The notes below the pieces were generated by a model. It was not told the DNA's origin, searched no databases, and worked only from the letters and a program-made list of their open reading frames with translations. Position numbers and translations under genes: made by a program. This document shows positions 61,580-64,000 of a stretch of 64,000 bases of DNA, one piece after another. The DNA comes from Microbacterium halimionae (GTDB taxonomy: Bacteria > Actinomycetota > Actinomycetes > Actinomycetales > Microbacteriaceae), in assembly GCF_011761265.1 (NCBI RefSeq), contig NZ_JAAOZB010000001.1, positions 744,001-808,000 on the forward strand, in the 5' to 3' direction. The number at the start of each line of letters is the position of its first letter. Positions within the stretch are counted from its first letter, which is position 1.

Positions 61580-62902
61580 ATGACAAAAACGTCTTCAGTT
61601 CACAGCCGCATCTTTCGCGCAGCAGCGGTCCTTGCATCTGGTGCGCTCGTGGCCACCGGGCTTGGCGCGTGTTCCGGCGCTGCGTCACCTGACGGCACTC
61701 GTGACGTCAGTAGCGGAGAGGCCACGGTCGATTTCTGGGGCTGGGTCCCCGGGCTAGAGGATTTGGTGGACGAGTGGAACTCACAAAACCCCGACATCCA
61801 GGTCTCATTCCACCGCATGACCGGTGACGACGGCGCAAAAGTCGAAGCGGCTGTTGATGCCGGTGCCGGCCCCGACCTCGTGCAGCTGAGTACTCATAAT
61901 CTTCCCGACTATGTCATTGCGGGCCGGGTGCAGCCGATCGGCGAGTACGTCGAGGGTGACAAATCGAACTACACGCCAGCATCGTGGGCCGCTGTTTCTT
62001 TCGACGGCGAGGTGTATGGAGTCCCCCAAGGCATCGGGCCGGCAGGAACAATGTACCGCGAAGACATCTTTGCTCAATACGGCATCGATTTCCCCACAAA
62101 CTGGGACGAATATCTCGACGCTGCGCGTGAACTTCACGCCGCTAACCCTGACGTCTACATCGCTAACATGTCTCCGACTGAATTTGGGCAGTGGGTGCAG
62201 GAAGTCTCGCAAGCCGAGGGCACCTGGTACGACATCGAGGGTGACTCGTGGTCGGTAAGTATGAACGGCGAGCAGTCTCAGCTCGTCGCCGAACGCTGGC
62301 AAACACTGCTTGACGAGGGTCTGGTCACAACCGAGCAAATGTGGACCCCCGAGTACTGGGCTCTGGTCAACGATGGCAAGATCGCTTCGATCTCTTATGC
62401 GGCCTGGTTCCCAAGCTTGCTGGCGCAGAATGCGGAGTCGACGTCTGGCCTATGGCGAGTTGCCCCCATGCCCGTTAATGCGGGCACCAGCTTCCAGGGT
62501 GACTCCGGTGGAGCCGCTGTTGTTGTCTTGACGGGCGCACAAAACCCGGCAGCCGCTGCCGAATTTGCGAGTTGGCTCAATGGATCTGACGAGACCCAAG
62601 AAGCACTCATCACTGTTGGAGGCTTGTTCCCGTCGACTATCAACGGGCTGGAGTCGCCGGCGCTACTCGAAGCGCAGCCATTCTATGGCGACCAGGTCAT
62701 CAACGAAGTCTTCATTGACGCCGCAAAGAACACTCCGGATACCTGGGTGGAAGGGCCGAACTTTGGTACCGCGACTACGGCACTAACGGATGAGTTCTCC
62801 GAGGTCGTTACGGGAGCGCAAACATTCGCTCAGGCACTCGACAACGCTCAAGCCGCAGTGGTAGCAGACCTCGAAGCGCGCGGTCTGAACGTTAGCGAAT
62901 GA
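61580..62902 (+). CDS. sugar ABC transporter substrate-binding lipoprotein (CUT1)
   Basis: 440 residues. Signal peptide with lipobox ATGLGAC (Cys near 31), then a family 1 solute-binding fold: VDFWGWVPGLEDLVDEWN, PDLVQLSTHNLPDYVIAGRVQPIGEYV, YGVPQGIGPAGTMYREDIF. Trp-rich substrate region (NISP-like stretch around 200). ATG 61580 lies 3 bases after a TTG; GGAAAG precedes it. With GH42 and CE7 enzymes beside it, a galactose-containing oligosaccharide is the likely ligand. Confidence 0.92.
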   Translation: MTKTSSVHSRIFRAAAVLASGALVATGLGACSGAASPDGTRDVSSGEATVDFWGWVPGLEDLVDEWNSQNPDIQVSFHRMTGDDGAKVEAAVDAGAGPDLVQLSTHNLPDYVIAGRVQPIGEYVEGDKSNYTPASWAAVSFDGEVYGVPQGIGPAGTMYREDIFAQYGIDFPTNWDEYLDAARELHAANPDVYIANMSPTEFGQWVQEVSQAEGTWYDIEGDSWSVSMNGEQSQLVAERWQTLLDEGLVTTEQMWTPEYWALVNDGKIASISYAAWFPSLLAQNAESTSGLWRVAPMPVNAGTSFQGDSGGAAVVVLTGAQNPAAAAEFASWLNGSDETQEALITVGGLFPSTINGLESPALLEAQPFYGDQVINEVFIDAAKNTPDTWVEGPNFGTATTALTDEFSEVVTGAQTFAQALDNAQAAVVADLEARGLNVSE

Positions 62903-63852
62903 CAGAGGCTATGAGTTCTCCCGCTGTGCTTGCAGCCTCCCGGCGCCGCTTCCGCGGTGCCGGGAGGCCTTGGGTCCCCTACGCATTTGTCGCACCGTTC
63001 GTCATCCTCTTTCTGACGTTTCTGGTAGCGCCGATCGTTGTCGCTCTCATTAATGCGCTCTTCTCGCAGAAGTCCAGCGGACTGGGATTCGGCGGGACTG
63101 AGACTCTCTTTGTCGGCTTCGACAATTTTGCGCGCGCCTTCAGTGACACAGACTTCCTCGTCAGCTTCGGGAGGGTAGCCCTGTTCGGCATCGTGCAAGT
63201 GCCCGTCATGATGTTGTTTGCGTTGACTCTGGCGATGCTCTTTGACACCGCGTTTGTTCGTGCAGGCAAGTTCTTTCAGTTCGCAGTATTTCTGCCTTAC
63301 GCGGTTCCCGGCGTCATTGCCGCGCTGCTCTGGGGGTTTCTCTATCAACCATCTGTTAGCCCGCTGATTCAGGGCTTGACTGCGATCGGCATCGATATCA
63401 ACCTTCTGGCGCCGGGAACCGTGCTGTGGTCAATCGCAAACATTAGCGTCTGGTCATATACAGGCATCAACATGATCATTCTCTTCGCCGCTCTGCAGTC
63501 GGTGCCTCGCGAGATGTACGAGGCAGCAAAGCTTGATGGCGCGAACGATATGAGGATCTCTGTCAGCATAAAGCTGCCAATGATTGCACCCGCTGTCTTG
63601 CTCACGACGCTCTCATCGATTATCGGTACTCTCCAGCTTTTCAACGAGCCCAAGGTGCTCCAGACCGTCAGCTCCAACATTTCGAGTGACTACACCCCCA
63701 CCATGGCGATTTACGCGGCATCGACTCTCGGCAAGGACGCGAACCTCGCGTCAGCAATGGCCGTCATTCTCGGACTGGCGACGCTCATCGTGTCGATCAT
63801 CGTGCTGCGCGTCAGCAACAGAACGACGAGGACAGCTACCGATGGCATCTAA
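62899..63852 (+). CDS. sugar ABC transporter permease (MalF/UgpA type)
   Basis: 317 residues, six transmembrane helices after a 25-residue basic N-terminus. The coupling helix reads MYEAAKLDGANDMRISVSIKLPMIAP. ATG overlaps the binding-protein stop (ATGA); a second ATG at 62911 is also possible. Acts with the next permease. Confidence 0.93.
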   Translation: MTEAMSSPAVLAASRRRFRGAGRPWVPYAFVAPFVILFLTFLVAPIVVALINALFSQKSSGLGFGGTETLFVGFDNFARAFSDTDFLVSFGRVALFGIVQVPVMMLFALTLAMLFDTAFVRAGKFFQFAVFLPYAVPGVIAALLWGFLYQPSVSPLIQGLTAIGIDINLLAPGTVLWSIANISVWSYTGINMIILFAALQSVPREMYEAAKLDGANDMRISVSIKLPMIAPAVLLTTLSSIIGTLQLFNEPKVLQTVSSNISSDYTPTMAIYAASTLGKDANLASAMAVILGLATLIVSIIVLRVSNRTTRTATDGI

Positions 63853-64000
63853 CACCCTCAACACGGAGGCCATCGTTACGACATCAGAGCGCGGCGCAGT
63901 TAGGCCTAGCCGCGCACCGCAGCGCCGAGGTTCGTCGATGACAACGATCGCAGGCGAACGCGTGAGCAAGGCGTGGGTGTTCGTCATCACCTGCGCCATG
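63842..64000 (+). CDS. sugar ABC transporter second permease (partial, cut by window end)
   Basis: The ATG at 63842 overlaps the previous gene by 11 bp. The first 53 residues are hydrophilic and basic (RPSRAPQRRGSSMTTIAGER) and end just as the first transmembrane helix begins (KAWVFVITCAM). An internal ATG (residue 33) is an alternative start. Position after the MalF-type permease makes this the MalG/UgpE-type partner. Confidence 0.75.
   Translation, partial: MASNTLNTEAIVTTSERGAVRPSRAPQRRGSSMTTIAGERVSKAWVFVITCAM

Noticed and set aside
1..64000. CRISPR arrays, insertion sequences, prophage genes or long tandem repeats
   Set aside because: None was found on reading both strands; no transposase, integrase or phage structural protein is encoded.

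Overview
The window is 64 kb of high-GC DNA from an actinobacterium, most likely a Microbacterium-like member of the Microbacteriaceae. The grounds are the order hpt-ftsH-folE-folP-folB-folK-DUF3180-PH-PH-DUF2520-lysS, a clpC gene with a ClgR-type box upstream, a DUF4192 protein, an Rv2747-type N-acetylglutamate synthase, many GTG starts and ATGA/GTGA gene overlaps. Family names come from reading motifs and whole-sequence resemblance by eye; no search was run.

Layout. (1) 1-23 kb is mostly core: the 3' end of tilS, an orphan ParA-like ATPase, hpt, ftsH, a tightly overlapping folate operon that runs into a DUF3180 protein, two PH-domain membrane proteins and a DUF2520 protein, then lysS, a DUF4192 gene, cardiolipin synthase, clpC, argA, several small envelope proteins and lipoproteins, a FUSC-type protein and radA. 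(2) 23-43 kb is an accessory block. A nine-gene minus-strand operon encodes adenosine deaminase, a secreted protein, a BMP-type nucleoside ABC importer (lipoprotein, double ATPase, two permeases), adenine deaminase, an acyl-CoA-dehydrogenase-like flavoprotein and an SAH/8-oxoguanine-deaminase-like amidohydrolase. Next come a CDA-fold deaminase, a GntR/UTRA regulator, a creatininase-family hydrolase and a PPC/DUF296 protein. A plus-strand operon then carries another amidohydrolase and an oligopeptide-type ABC importer. Related dyads of the form ACTT(G/A)T-NN-ACAAG sit in front of all four transcription units, so the block may be one GntR regulon.

(3) 43-52 kb holds L-lactate dehydrogenase, an MFS pump, tRNA-Ser(CGA), a MarR regulator divergent from a second MFS pump across a 28-bp nested palindrome, a gene remnant, a LysR regulator divergent from a DUF1852 (MesX) / core methionine synthase (MesD) pair, and a divergent glucose-6-phosphate dehydrogenase homologue. 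(4) 52.7-64 kb is sugar catabolism. A complete non-phosphorylative L-fucose route is present: aldose dehydrogenase, lactonase, fuconate dehydratase with catalytic residues at the Xanthomonas FucD positions, ketodeoxyfuconate dehydrogenase and diketo hydrolase. It is followed by a truncated SDR, a GH42 beta-galactosidase, a CE7 acetylesterase and the start of a CUT1 sugar ABC importer cut by the window end. ACATCNGATGT-like sites recur in front of these units.

Most promising for new biology: the GntR-controlled purine/amide scavenging block, the oxygen-linked MesD/MesX methionine synthase with its LysR neighbour, and the fucose/galactoside regulon with its shared dyad. No CRISPR array, prophage, insertion sequence or origin was seen.
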